NCBI RefSeq assembly: GCF_007993045.1
Contig: NZ_VOOR01000003.1
Coordinates: forward strand, 1 to 64,000
Origin: Phaeodactylibacter luteus
GTDB lineage: Bacteria > Bacteroidota > Bacteroidia > Chitinophagales > Saprospiraceae
Direction: 5' to 3'
Length of the DNA: 64,000 bases
The notes beneath the pieces were generated by a model. That model saw nothing but the letters and a program-made list of their open reading frames with translations, had not been told where the DNA came from and did not search any database. The first letter of the stretch is position 1; each line of letters starts with the position of its first letter. This document shows, one piece after another, positions 18,542 to 25,907 of this stretch. The position numbers and the translations under genes are program-made.

Positions 18542-18784
18542 TAGCCCCCGCTCCTCCAGCAAGGCGTCAACCTCTTTTTTCTTAGCCCGGTTCCTCCCAG
18601 CTATAGGAAAGTAAACCAAAGGCAGGAACGTAAGGATGCCTATACCGTTGTTTGCCGCGCTATAAATGGCTACCCCGGCGAGCAGCCCGACAATGACCGC
18701 ATCATAAACCGGAGTGCGCTCCATTTCTTTCGCTAGTTTCAGCAGCTCTTCATCAGAGCAGGCAGCAAGGTCTTTCTGCTTCAT
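18533..18784 (-). CDS. Small membrane protein of unknown function
   Basis: An 83-residue protein. The N-terminal 25 residues are charged (MKQKDLAACSDEELLKLAKE). Two hydrophobic segments (about 29-44 and 48-62) are separated by SAANNGIG, followed by a basic patch (GRNRAKKK) and a short helix ending EERG. I do not recognise the family by name. The final codons (Leu-Val-Pro-stop) come from the CTAG site and the end of family A element A1, so the original C-terminus has been replaced or shortened. Confidence 0.7.
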   Translation of the reverse strand: MKQKDLAACSDEELLKLAKEMERTPVYDAVIVGLLAGVAIYSAANNGIGILTFLPLVYFPIAGRNRAKKKEVDALLEERGLVP

Positions 18785-19246
18785 TTTCCGTCCGTATTAG
18801 GTTGAGAACAAGCCCGAATTTGTGTTTTGCACTTTGCAGGCAGAACGGCCCGCCTGTACAATTTACTCAATTTCCTGAAATGCAGCGGCCTATTGCTCAG
18901 GGGCAGCAGCCCAAGAGGGCATGCGCCTACTTTATTGCCCTGGCAAAACATCACCACAACTCATTTAGCTGGCCAAGTCAGGTTTGGGGGTGACATCCGG
19001 CAGCTACTTCAGCCATTGTAGCTGTTCGCGCAGCTGCTTGCTTTCGTCTCGGCTAAGCGGCAAGGAACCGGTTTAGCAGCAGCCCGAAACAAAAAGCACT
19101 CATTTTCATTGTGTTGTATGGCAGCAGTAGGCTATGGCTGCTGCTGCCTCTCGCTTTCTGCAAGCTTTATGTTTTTTTAAAGAAAAAACGGTGCCGCTGC
19201 AACGTTTGGCCCACAAATGCACAATAGATAAGCAAAAACTACCATC
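18785..19246. other. Intergenic gap with one inverted repeat
   Basis: 462 bases between divergent genes and without a coding signal I trust. The only structure seen is GGCAGCAG (19120-19127) facing CTGCTGCC (19141-19148) with a 13-base loop, about 100 bp upstream of the next gene. No T run follows directly, so it is not called a terminator. Function unknown. Confidence 0.4.
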
Positions 19247-19837
19247 ATGCAACGAATTACAATCTGTTTATGGGCCATCGTCTATATCGCGCTAGTCAGC
19301 TGCGAACGGGAGAACTTCCTCGAGATTACGGAGGCCCCCGAAGCGGCCCCTCCTACCACTATTGAATACCAACAAGGATTTGCCCTAAAGGCACAGGAAG
19401 GGGATGTCTTCATTGCCGAAGGCACCGCCAAACGGATAACTGGGGCAGGCGGCTTTACCTCCTACGCCATATCCTCAGGGGCCATCATTTGCGAAGGGGG
19501 CAGCGCTTACAGCACGAGCTACACCGGAGAAAACTTTTTCGTGCTTGAATTTTACGAATTCGAGGGGGAGCACTACGTCACTCAGGCCGGCATCACCACG
19601 GAAGTAGATGGGCAGCCTACGGTTTTGTTCAGCCTAGTGCCCCCCGGCAGCGGCTGCCAGGAGCAAACCGCAGCGGTGACGATCAACGCGATTACTGAAA
19701 CCGAGATCAGCGGGACATTCACCGGCGATTTTTTCAGGATGGATGGGCCGGTAGGCAATGACCTGCCCTGTGGCGGTTTCGTTTACGTTGATGAGTATAC
19801 GGCCTCCTTCAGCCTGTCATACGAAGACTGCGAATAA
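19247..19837 (+). CDS. Lipoprotein of unknown function
   Basis: A 196-residue protein with a lipoprotein signal (YIALVSC, acyl Cys 19). A Pro-rich linker follows, then a beta-rich domain with four Cys that could form disulfides. The C-terminal part (VTINAITETEISGTFTGDFF) looks like lipocalin-like or calycin-type surface lipoproteins of Bacteroidota, but I do not recognise a named family. The ECF sigma factor gene starts 10 bp after its stop, so the three genes may form one unit and this lipoprotein may belong to the same response. Confidence 0.7.
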   Translation: MQRITICLWAIVYIALVSCERENFLEITEAPEAAPPTTIEYQQGFALKAQEGDVFIAEGTAKRITGAGGFTSYAISSGAIICEGGSAYSTSYTGENFFVLEFYEFEGEHYVTQAGITTEVDGQPTVLFSLVPPGSGCQEQTAAVTINAITETEISGTFTGDFFRMDGPVGNDLPCGGFVYVDEYTASFSLSYEDCE

Positions 19838-19847
19838 GCAGCGCCCA

Positions 19848-20399
19848 ATGGATACCGCTACCCTCATCCAAAAATGCCTTAAGGGCAATGCCCGTTCACA
19901 GCAGTGGCTTTATGAGCAATACCTGCCTTATGTACTGGCCATTGTACGGCGGTTTGGCATCAGCCCCTCTGAAGAGCGGGACCTCGTCCAAGACATTTTT
20001 ATCGCGGTATTTCAGGGCCTAGACCGGTTCAACCCCAAAAAAGGGGATTTGCACCAATGGATCCGAGGGTTGGCGATTCATAAAACTATTGCTTTCCAGC
20101 GAAAGCTGCAGCGCCTCAGGGCGGAGGAGCTCCTGGCTGGCGAACAGGCAGCGCTTACGACAAGTATCGACCTGTCCTTTTTTGAGGCGGAGTACCTGTT
20201 GGAGCTCATCGCGCAATTGCCTGTGGGCGCCCGTACCGTATTCAACCTTTATGTGGTGGACGGGTATACCCATGAGGAGATCGGGAAGATGCTGGACATC
20301 AGCCCGGTTGGGTCTCGGTCGCAATTATCGCGCGCAAAAAAACTCCTAAGGGAAGCGCTGGAAGCACAAAAAACAGAAGGCCGTTATGGAATCATTTGA
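19848..20399 (+). CDS. ECF-type RNA polymerase sigma factor
   Basis: A 183-residue sigma-70 family protein of extracytoplasmic-function type. Region 2 is seen in residues about 22-85 (LYEQYLPYVLAIVRRFGI, EERDLVQDIFIAVFQGLDRF). Region 4 is residues about 125-170 with the helix-turn-helix YTHEEIGKMLDISPVGSRSQ and the following LSRAKKLLREAL. The ATG at 19848 is chosen because a longer frame overlaps the preceding gene and adds nothing family-like. It overlaps the next gene by 14 bases, which suggests translational coupling with a membrane partner that may control it. Confidence 0.92.
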   Translation: MDTATLIQKCLKGNARSQQWLYEQYLPYVLAIVRRFGISPSEERDLVQDIFIAVFQGLDRFNPKKGDLHQWIRGLAIHKTIAFQRKLQRLRAEELLAGEQAALTTSIDLSFFEAEYLLELIAQLPVGARTVFNLYVVDGYTHEEIGKMLDISPVGSRSQLSRAKKLLREALEAQKTEGRYGII

Positions 20400-21687
20400 T
20401 CAACGAGGCGGGCTCGACGGCAAGCTGGGCCGGCATCAGGCAAAAGACATCCCTGCTGGCCTGAGCTGGGGGCAGATGGGCCCGGGGATCAGAGCAGGGC
20501 TGAAGCCTAAACGCCGGAGGCGGCGGTTCTGGTGGTGGCTGCCGGTTGGCTTATCCGTTGCCTTGGCTATTGTTGGCTACTTCAGCTTCTTCGGTGAGCG
20601 TGCCAGATTGGGTTATTTCCCGGTGCCCGGGCAACCCGTAGGTACAACTCCAGCTATAGCTAAAACTGCAACGGAGATGCCTGAAGAAATAAAGGGAGCT
20701 AATAAGGCGGGCATTGCCATCTCACCGGATGGCCCGAAAGCAAAAGGCGGTCCGAATGGACTGGTTGCTTCGTCCAACCCTGCGGAGAGAAAAGCTTCAG
20801 TGCCATCAACCTCAAAGGCGGCCTCAACACCAACAAATCCTTTAAACGAACTTAAAGAAAGTCAGGCTGTGTCAGCTGATAAGGCACAGGATAAACTGGT
20901 CGGTTTAGACCTGCTAAATCAAATTGAAGCGTTGGCACCGGGACCGGTGGTCAGCCTCGATTCAACTACCCCATATCCGGAAGTGCAGAAAATGCAGGCT
21001 GTTCGCGACCCCTGGATTGTGGAAGCCGGGATTGGGCTGGCCTTCAACCTGAGCCCGGATATTTACAGTGCGAAATTGCCCAATACCACCATCGACCCAC
21101 TAAGCGGGCTTGCCGCAAGCCTTCGGATAGGGTACGCACTTCCGCAACGCCCTTACACCCTTTGGGGCGGCATCGAAATGGAAGAACTGGTGCAGCGGGA
21201 GCGTTTGCAGGAAGCTTTCCCCATTCAGCTATACCAACCCAATACCGTAGATACCATTTTCCGGAATACCATCACCGGAGAAGAATTTACTTCCACCACT
21301 GATTCCATACCCGGCATCAGGCAGGTCAATATACAGCAGCACAGCACCTTCCGCTCCTGGTCGATACCTGTACTGATTGGCAGGGCCTGGGCTGCAGCCG
21401 GCTGGCAACTGGAAGGTAAAGCCGGATTCGACTTCAACTTGTCTTCCTGGCGTTCGGGCGGTTATTTGACCGAGGGGTATACGGTGGCAAGCGCCAGCAA
21501 CCGATACCAAACCGGATGGGCCCTACGCCTAGAGGGGCAGCTGTTATTGCCGCCTGTACGGTTTGGGCGCTTGTTTCTTCGGGGTGGCTACCGCCGTTCC
21601 CTGAGTCAGCAGGAAGGGTTGGTGCAGGGTAGCCTTTTCCGCCCGGAAGCTATAGGGTTAACAATGGGGTGGCGGGTGGAGTGGTAA
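20386..21687 (+). CDS. Single-span membrane protein with beta-barrel-like C-terminus, sigma-factor partner
   Basis: A 433-residue protein. Residues 1-45 are cytosolic-like and end in KPKRRRRRF. A membrane span (about 51-68) is followed by a low-complexity, Ala/Pro/Lys-rich linker (about 75-190). About 200-433 is beta-rich with alternating hydrophobics, glycine and aromatic residues, ending in Trp like an outer-membrane beta-barrel (LFLRGGYRRSLS, GLTMGWRVEW). The gene overlaps the sigma factor gene by 14 bases. By position the N-terminal segment may act as an anti-sigma region; the combined inner-membrane anchor and barrel-like domain is odd. Alternatively the C-terminal domain is a periplasmic beta-sandwich. 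Confidence 0.7.
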   Translation: MESFDQRGGLDGKLGRHQAKDIPAGLSWGQMGPGIRAGLKPKRRRRRFWWWLPVGLSVALAIVGYFSFFGERARLGYFPVPGQPVGTTPAIAKTATEMPEEIKGANKAGIAISPDGPKAKGGPNGLVASSNPAERKASVPSTSKAASTPTNPLNELKESQAVSADKAQDKLVGLDLLNQIEALAPGPVVSLDSTTPYPEVQKMQAVRDPWIVEAGIGLAFNLSPDIYSAKLPNTTIDPLSGLAASLRIGYALPQRPYTLWGGIEMEELVQRERLQEAFPIQLYQPNTVDTIFRNTITGEEFTSTTDSIPGIRQVNIQQHSTFRSWSIPVLIGRAWAAAGWQLEGKAGFDFNLSSWRSGGYLTEGYTVASASNRYQTGWALRLEGQLLLPPVRFGRLFLRGGYRRSLSQQEGLVQGSLFRPEAIGLTMGWRVEW

Positions 21688-21715
21688 AGCTATAGTGAAC
21701 TAAACGGCCTTTAGC

Positions 21716-22159
21716 TTAAGGTTTAAGCAACGCTTCTGCCTCCGCCTTCATCGCCAAAACCCCTTCCAAGCTCTCCCGCTGAATATTGAGCATGTGCTCA
21801 GGGGTGGCTTCCGGCATTTTTTTCCCATGCGTATGCTCATGCTCATGCCCATCATGATGGTGATGTGCATGCCCGAACCCGGGGACCTCGATGCGATCTT
21901 CCCTCCACTGCGCGTAGCGGACCTGCAGCGTGCTCACATTCTCCAAAAAGGACTGCTCCGCTGATGTCAGCGCCCGGCCCTGAACGCTCAAGCGGTTGTA
22001 CTGCTGCTCTAAGCTGTTGAGCAAAGGCTGAAGCGCTTCCTCCTCGCTCAGGGCTTGTTCATAAAGGCTAGCTGCCTCTTCGAGCAGCGGGTTGGCTTTT
22101 TCCCCAGAGCTACAAGCAACGGCCGCCAGCCATAAAAAACAGATGGGTAAAATTCTCAT
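21716..22159 (-). CDS. His-rich lipoprotein, possibly metal-binding
   Basis: A 147-residue lipoprotein (LAAVAC, acyl Cys 16; ATG at 22159 chosen over an upstream in-frame ATG at 22198). It is mostly helical with a His cluster near residues 97-115 (HAHHHHDGHEHEHTHG), a likely site for zinc, copper or nickel. Its start overlaps the stop of the DUF3299-like gene by four bases (ATGA), so the two are translationally coupled. The His cluster and this neighbour suggest a role in metal handling at the envelope (inference). No named family recognised. Confidence 0.7.
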   Translation of the reverse strand: MRILPICFLWLAAVACSSGEKANPLLEEAASLYEQALSEEEALQPLLNSLEQQYNRLSVQGRALTSAEQSFLENVSTLQVRYAQWREDRIEVPGFGHAHHHHDGHEHEHTHGKKMPEATPEHMLNIQRESLEGVLAMKAEAEALLKP

Positions 22160-22392
22160 TGTTGGTGAAATTCTGCGCCTTTTAAAATATAATTGCAATG
22201 GTCCAAATCATTGACATTGAGAAGCAGCGTGCCTTTAAAGGACAACTGCTCATCCATGCGGTAACGCTTTACCGCTTCTGGTTTCAGCTGAAGCTCCACG
22301 ACTGTCTCCGGGCCTGCTGCCCCGCAAAAGTAGCAGGAAGACAAGGGGTAACGCGATAAAATGAAAAACATTTTCTGCTCATTTATGCTCAA
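22156..22392 (-). CDS. Short DUF3299-like protein, probably lacking the N-terminal half
   Basis: A 78-residue frame with ILSRYPLSSCYFCGAAGPE and a C-terminal GTLLLNVNDLDHCNYILKGA. Both match the C-terminal half of a Bacteroidota envelope family I associate with DUF3299, whose members are usually about 150 residues with a CxxC (here CYFC). The first half is absent. A TTG at 22392 overlaps the preceding stop as TTGA; an ATG at 22371 is the alternative and gives 71 residues. It could be a truncated gene or a short natural variant. It is coupled to the His-rich lipoprotein gene downstream. Confidence 0.55.
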   Translation of the reverse strand: MSINEQKMFFILSRYPLSSCYFCGAAGPETVVELQLKPEAVKRYRMDEQLSFKGTLLLNVNDLDHCNYILKGAEFHQQ

Positions 22393-23684
22393 CGGGGCTG
22401 AGTCTTGAACCGGACCACCTTTGGCTGCAAGGGCCGAAGGTCTGCCGTACGGTAGCCGGAATTGATGACAAAATCATAGGCCTTGCCCGGTTCTAAGTCC
22501 ATCTCATAAACCATAGTCCGCCCATCCTCTGAAAAGGTCAATGCTGTGATGGCAGGGAAAGCGCTTTCCCCTGCCTCCCCGTACCCGGTAGACCAAAACC
22601 TCCTGTCCATGGGCTCTGAAAAACGGACTGCCATCGCGGCTTTCCCGTAAGGGACGGACTCGAGATTATCCCCCAGCCCTTCTACGGCTTCCACTACCGG
22701 GCGGCGGGCATCAAAAGCTGCTTGGTAAACGGAGAGCGGCTCAGGGAACACCCCGGTTGCTTCTACCAGAGCGGCGACGGCAGCGGGCGACTCGAAGTCC
22801 AGCTCTACCAGAGCCTTTATGGCCTTTGTCTTGTCTTTCTGCTTTTCGTAATAGGCTTCTGCGAGGGTATACCCTACAAAATACCCGAGGTCCCTCACCC
22901 CAAACTCATTGTCTGAGCTGTTATACAGCCAGTGATAATAAAAAGGGTTGTGCATTTCTTCCGCAAAACGCGCCAAGACCTCCTCCCGGTGCAGAGCGCC
23001 ATAAGCGAAAGCGGGCTGCACGGAAGCCTGCCCAGTAGAAAGGCTGGCCAAGAATTCAGGTATGCCCTCAAAAAGGGACTGCGAGAGCAGGTCGTATGCA
23101 TAGGCTGCAGACTGTTGGGTGTGCACATATTCATGCACAGCCAAAAATACCAGCCCATCGATCGGGTTCTGTTGGGCATAAGCCCGAACATAATCCATTG
23201 AGGCTGGCAGCTCCCAACAAACCGTGGCCGTATCTGCAAAAGACAATTCTGCCCCGATGACGACCACGCCGTCTACCGCTGTGCCCGGTGTACGGAACAC
23301 CCCGGGCTCAAAATAAATGGCAGCTGAGGCCCCATCCGGGTACAGCTGCCGGAAGCGCTGCAGCCCGGCTGCTATCTCAGGGATATAAGCCAAGGCCCTC
23401 GCCTCGTTCCTACGGATGCTTTCCCAATACGCAGGGTAGTTGCGTATTGCAGCCACATAGTCTTCAGCGGTATAGCGGCGGGCTTGTTGTATAGCCTTCA
23501 GCCCAGGAGTCCCCCTATCCTGTAGCAGCTCCTGGAAAAGGGGGAGATGGGCATTGGTATCGGGCTCCTGCCGGATGGCATCGTAAGCTTCCCAAAAGTA
23601 GGCAAGGTCGTCAGTGACGATGTCTTGCGCGCGCAAGGCGGAGAACGGAACGGACAGCAGCAGCAAAAAGATAGGCGAGCGCAT
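22389..23684 (-). CDS. Secreted zinc metallopeptidase-like protein with HExxH and Ig-like domain
   Basis: A 431-residue exported protein; the ATG at 23684 is chosen since it opens directly into a signal peptide (MRSPIFLLLLSVPFSALRAQ). The motif FLAVHEYVHTQQ gives His184, Glu185 and His188, a zincin active site of the DUF2268/GldB-related type. A downstream FEGIPEFLASL may supply the third ligand Glu. The C-terminal about 90 residues (AVRFSEPMDRR, LEPGKAYDFVINSGY) resemble an SbsA-type Ig-like domain. First gene of a three-gene minus-strand unit with the DUF3299-like and His-rich genes. Peptidase activity is predicted, not shown. Confidence 0.8.
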   Translation of the reverse strand: MRSPIFLLLLSVPFSALRAQDIVTDDLAYFWEAYDAIRQEPDTNAHLPLFQELLQDRGTPGLKAIQQARRYTAEDYVAAIRNYPAYWESIRRNEARALAYIPEIAAGLQRFRQLYPDGASAAIYFEPGVFRTPGTAVDGVVVIGAELSFADTATVCWELPASMDYVRAYAQQNPIDGLVFLAVHEYVHTQQSAAYAYDLLSQSLFEGIPEFLASLSTGQASVQPAFAYGALHREEVLARFAEEMHNPFYYHWLYNSSDNEFGVRDLGYFVGYTLAEAYYEKQKDKTKAIKALVELDFESPAAVAALVEATGVFPEPLSVYQAAFDARRPVVEAVEGLGDNLESVPYGKAAMAVRFSEPMDRRFWSTGYGEAGESAFPAITALTFSEDGRTMVYEMDLEPGKAYDFVINSGYRTADLRPLQPKVVRFKTQPR

Positions 23685-23766
23685 GGGTGTAGGCATTGGT
23701 GTTGGTTGAAGATGTATTGATGCTAAGTTGGCCATTTTTGACGGCTTTGGCAAACCCCGCATCCCT

Positions 23767-23811
23767 GAAAAACAAACAGGCGTGCTGCCTTTGCCCTACA
23801 GCCAACACGCC
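23767..23811 (-). terminator. Terminator after the 146-residue lipoprotein gene
   Basis: On the minus strand a nine-pair stem (GGCGTGTTG / CAGCACGCC, one mismatch) is followed by TGTTTGTTTTT. It lies about 30 bp past the stop codon at 23842. Confidence 0.65.
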
Positions 23812-23841
23812 CGCTCCTGTTTTGCCCTCAAAGAGTACCAA

Positions 23842-24282
23842 CTACAGCCGCTCCAGCCACAGCCTGTCTCCCTCATCATCAAATTTGATGATGCCCTGAT
23901 CAATGGAAATAAAGTACCAGTCATCATTGAGCTCAGCAAAATTAGCCGTATTCGGAAAAGACATGCGGAGCTCTACACGGCCATCGTCCCGGAACACAGC
24001 GTAGGTGCCCTCCACAGTGCGGTCTGCATTGGCTGCGCTGACCGTGCCGCTATCGCTAAAATTAAAAGTGTAGGAATCGAAGTAATAGGTCTCGTCCTCC
24101 GCATCATCTGTCAGCAGGGTTATGGCCAGCCCATTGCTGTGAAGAAGAAACTCAGAAACGGTGTCTGTTCCGCTCATTGAGGAAGCAGCACTGTTGCTGT
24201 CTTCACAAGCTGAAGCAAACACGAACAACAACAGTAGAGAGATGTTAGCCGCAGTGGCTTTGCAATCAAACCCAATAGTCAT
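23842..24282 (-). CDS. Lipoprotein of unknown function
   Basis: A 146-residue protein with a lipoprotein signal (FVFASAC, acyl Cys 26), a Ser-rich linker and a beta-rich domain with EGTYAVFRDDGRVELRMSF. This looks like small lipocalin-like lipoproteins that read out a deviation between model and observed structure only in fold; no ligand or enzyme motif is seen. It seems to be transcribed alone, with its own terminator. No named family recognised. Confidence 0.7.
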   Translation of the reverse strand: MTIGFDCKATAANISLLLLFVFASACEDSNSAASSMSGTDTVSEFLLHSNGLAITLLTDDAEDETYYFDSYTFNFSDSGTVSAANADRTVEGTYAVFRDDGRVELRMSFPNTANFAELNDDWYFISIDQGIIKFDDEGDRLWLERL

Positions 24283-24412
24283 ACTTGTATTTTTTAAGCT
24301 AAAATAACAAGGACACCTTATGACCGCATTTTGTTCCCGTTAGGCGTTGGCTGTGCCTATGAGTTAACGCAAAATTAACCCCTTGACCCTGCAGCTTTAC
24401 CGCTCCCTCCTT

Positions 24413-24429
24413 TACTTTCGTAAACGAAA
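24413..24429 (+). promoter_or_regulatory. Candidate -7 box and palindrome upstream of the 24449 gene
   Basis: TACTTTCG at 24413-24420 differs by one base from the Bacteroidota -7 consensus TAnnTTTG. It merges into the palindrome TTTCGT-AA-ACGAAA (24416-24429), about 20 bp before the start codon, which could be an operator. No matching -33 element at the expected distance was found. Confidence 0.35.
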
Positions 24430-24448
24430 CCATAAAAGCATCAAAAAC

Positions 24449-25252
24449 ATGAAAAAAACTTTACTACTCCCTGCGGCTTGCTTGGCTTTTTCTGCCCTGA
24501 ATGCACAAGACGTCCTGCTCAATGAAACCTTTGATGACGGCACCCTTGGCGTTTTCACCGAGTTCAGCGCTGAGGGCGACGATCAGTTTTGGGCAGCCCG
24601 CTCCTTCGGCGACCGGCAGTTTGCCCAAATGAACGGTTTTGACGATGGCGTGCAGGATAACGAAGACTGGCTCATCTCCCCTGCCCTTAACATGGATCAG
24701 TACGCCGACGAAGTCCTTACTTTTGAGAATGCAGCCAACTTCAACGGCCCGGACTTGGAGGTCCTCGTATCCACCAACTACGATGGGGAAAGCGACCCCA
24801 ATACAGCCGATTGGACTGACCTCTCTGATCAAGTGGCCTTTTCAGGAGGCGGGTACGAGTACGTCAGCTCAGGCGAGATCAACCTGTCTGGGTTCGAAGG
24901 AACGGCTTACCTAGCCTTCAAGTACGTATCCAGCAATGTCCTGCAAGCTAAACTTTGGCAGCTAGACAACATCATGGTGACGGCGAGCGTCCTGAGCAGC
25001 ACAGTGAAGCACAACCCCGGGCTGCTCCGTATCATCAACCCTGAAAATGGCGGGCTGCATTTTACCGCCGAGCTGCCCATTGAGGGCACCTATAGCGTGC
25101 TCAACCTCGCGGGCCAGGCGCTGTATCGGGGCCGGCTGCCCAAAGGCGGCGCTGCCGTTCGCGTAGCGATGGATGAAGCGCCAAAAGGCTTGTACATTCT
25201 GAGCTTGCAAGCCGGGCAACAGCAGTACAGCCGCAAGTTCTGGCTGCCGTAG
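24449..25252 (+). CDS. Secreted adhesin-like protein with T9SS tail
   Basis: A 267-residue secreted protein; the ATG at 24449 gives a clean signal peptide (LLLPAACLAFSALNAQ). Residues about 25-185 match the choice-of-anchor J / cleaved-adhesin type jelly roll (LNETFDDGTLGVFTEFS, NEDWLISPALNM, LWQLDNIMVTA). The last 75 residues are a short Por sorting domain (GTYSVLNLAGQALYRGRL, KGLYILSLQAGQQQYSRKF). It should be exported by T9SS and bind a surface ligand or polymer. A strong hairpin follows the stop. Confidence 0.85.
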   Translation: MKKTLLLPAACLAFSALNAQDVLLNETFDDGTLGVFTEFSAEGDDQFWAARSFGDRQFAQMNGFDDGVQDNEDWLISPALNMDQYADEVLTFENAANFNGPDLEVLVSTNYDGESDPNTADWTDLSDQVAFSGGGYEYVSSGEINLSGFEGTAYLAFKYVSSNVLQAKLWQLDNIMVTASVLSSTVKHNPGLLRIINPENGGLHFTAELPIEGTYSVLNLAGQALYRGRLPKGGAAVRVAMDEAPKGLYILSLQAGQQQYSRKFWLP

Positions 25253-25261
25253 GCAAATGCC

Positions 25262-25303
25262 CCCCTGGCACATCCTCATGATAAGGCTGTGCCAGGGGTT
25301 TAG
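25262..25303 (+). terminator. Terminator after the adhesin-like gene
   Basis: Perfect eleven-pair stem CCCCTGGCACA / TGTGCCAGGGG with a 15-base loop, starting 10 bp after the stop codon and followed by TTT. Confidence 0.7.
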
Positions 25304-25380
25304 CGGCCTGCCGGCAAAACGTAAGAAGGATAGGGCAATACAGCAACACAATCCCCTTCCCCATTCCCCGTTGAATAATC

Positions 25381-25824
25381 ATGCGCTACACCTTCCTCCT
25401 GTCCGCCCTCCTGTCCGCCCCAATGCTCTTTGGGCAAAACGCCCTGCCCGACTCCCTGTGGCAAGGCCGCCCCGCTACCCTGCTCTTCTTCACCCATACT
25501 TGGTGCGCCCCCTGCTGGGCCGCCTACGAACCGCTTAGGGCTGCCGAGCAGTCTTGCCCAGAACAGCTCAGCGTCTGGGCCCTCCACCTCGATACCGAAC
25601 AGAAGGACTGGCTAAAGATCGCTAACCGAAAGGGGGTGTCAGCGCCCCTGAGGCACAGCTGGGAAGCAGGCCGCAATCAGGCATGGGCCGATGCGCTCGG
25701 CTACCCCGGCATCCCCTTCTTTGTCCTCCTCGATGCCAGCGGGAATGTCCAAAAACGCTGGCTAGGCGCTCGCATGCGGAAGCTCAGGCGCACCCTGAGG
25801 AAGGCCTGCCGCCCTGAGCGATAA
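25381..25824 (+). CDS. Periplasmic thioredoxin-like protein
   Basis: A 147-residue exported protein with a signal peptide (residues 1-19, MLFGQ). The thioredoxin-fold active site is WCAPC with Cys42 and Cys45, and the cis-proline loop is GIPFFVLLD. The short length and architecture fit the TlpA/DsbE-like or thioredoxin_7 group. Likely role is reduction or exchange of disulfides in exported proteins. It ends with a very basic tail (RMRKLRRTLRKACRPER). It lies between the adhesin-like gene and the GH32 gene on the same strand. Confidence 0.85.
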   Translation: MRYTFLLSALLSAPMLFGQNALPDSLWQGRPATLLFFTHTWCAPCWAAYEPLRAAEQSCPEQLSVWALHLDTEQKDWLKIANRKGVSAPLRHSWEAGRNQAWADALGYPGIPFFVLLDASGNVQKRWLGARMRKLRRTLRKACRPER

Positions 25825-25847
25825 GCAAAAACACCAAGCCATAGCCC

Positions 25848-25875
25848 TTGCCTTGCCAGAAGCAGCCTATATTTG
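25848..25875 (+). promoter_or_regulatory. Bacteroidota-type promoter of the GH32 gene
   Basis: A perfect -7 box TATATTTG (TAnnTTTG) at 25868-25875, with a TTG at 25848-25850 as the -33 element and 17 bases between them. The start codon is 32 bp downstream. Confidence 0.55.
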
Positions 25876-25907
25876 GCACATTGGACATTTCTGAAACCAA
25901 CCAACGT

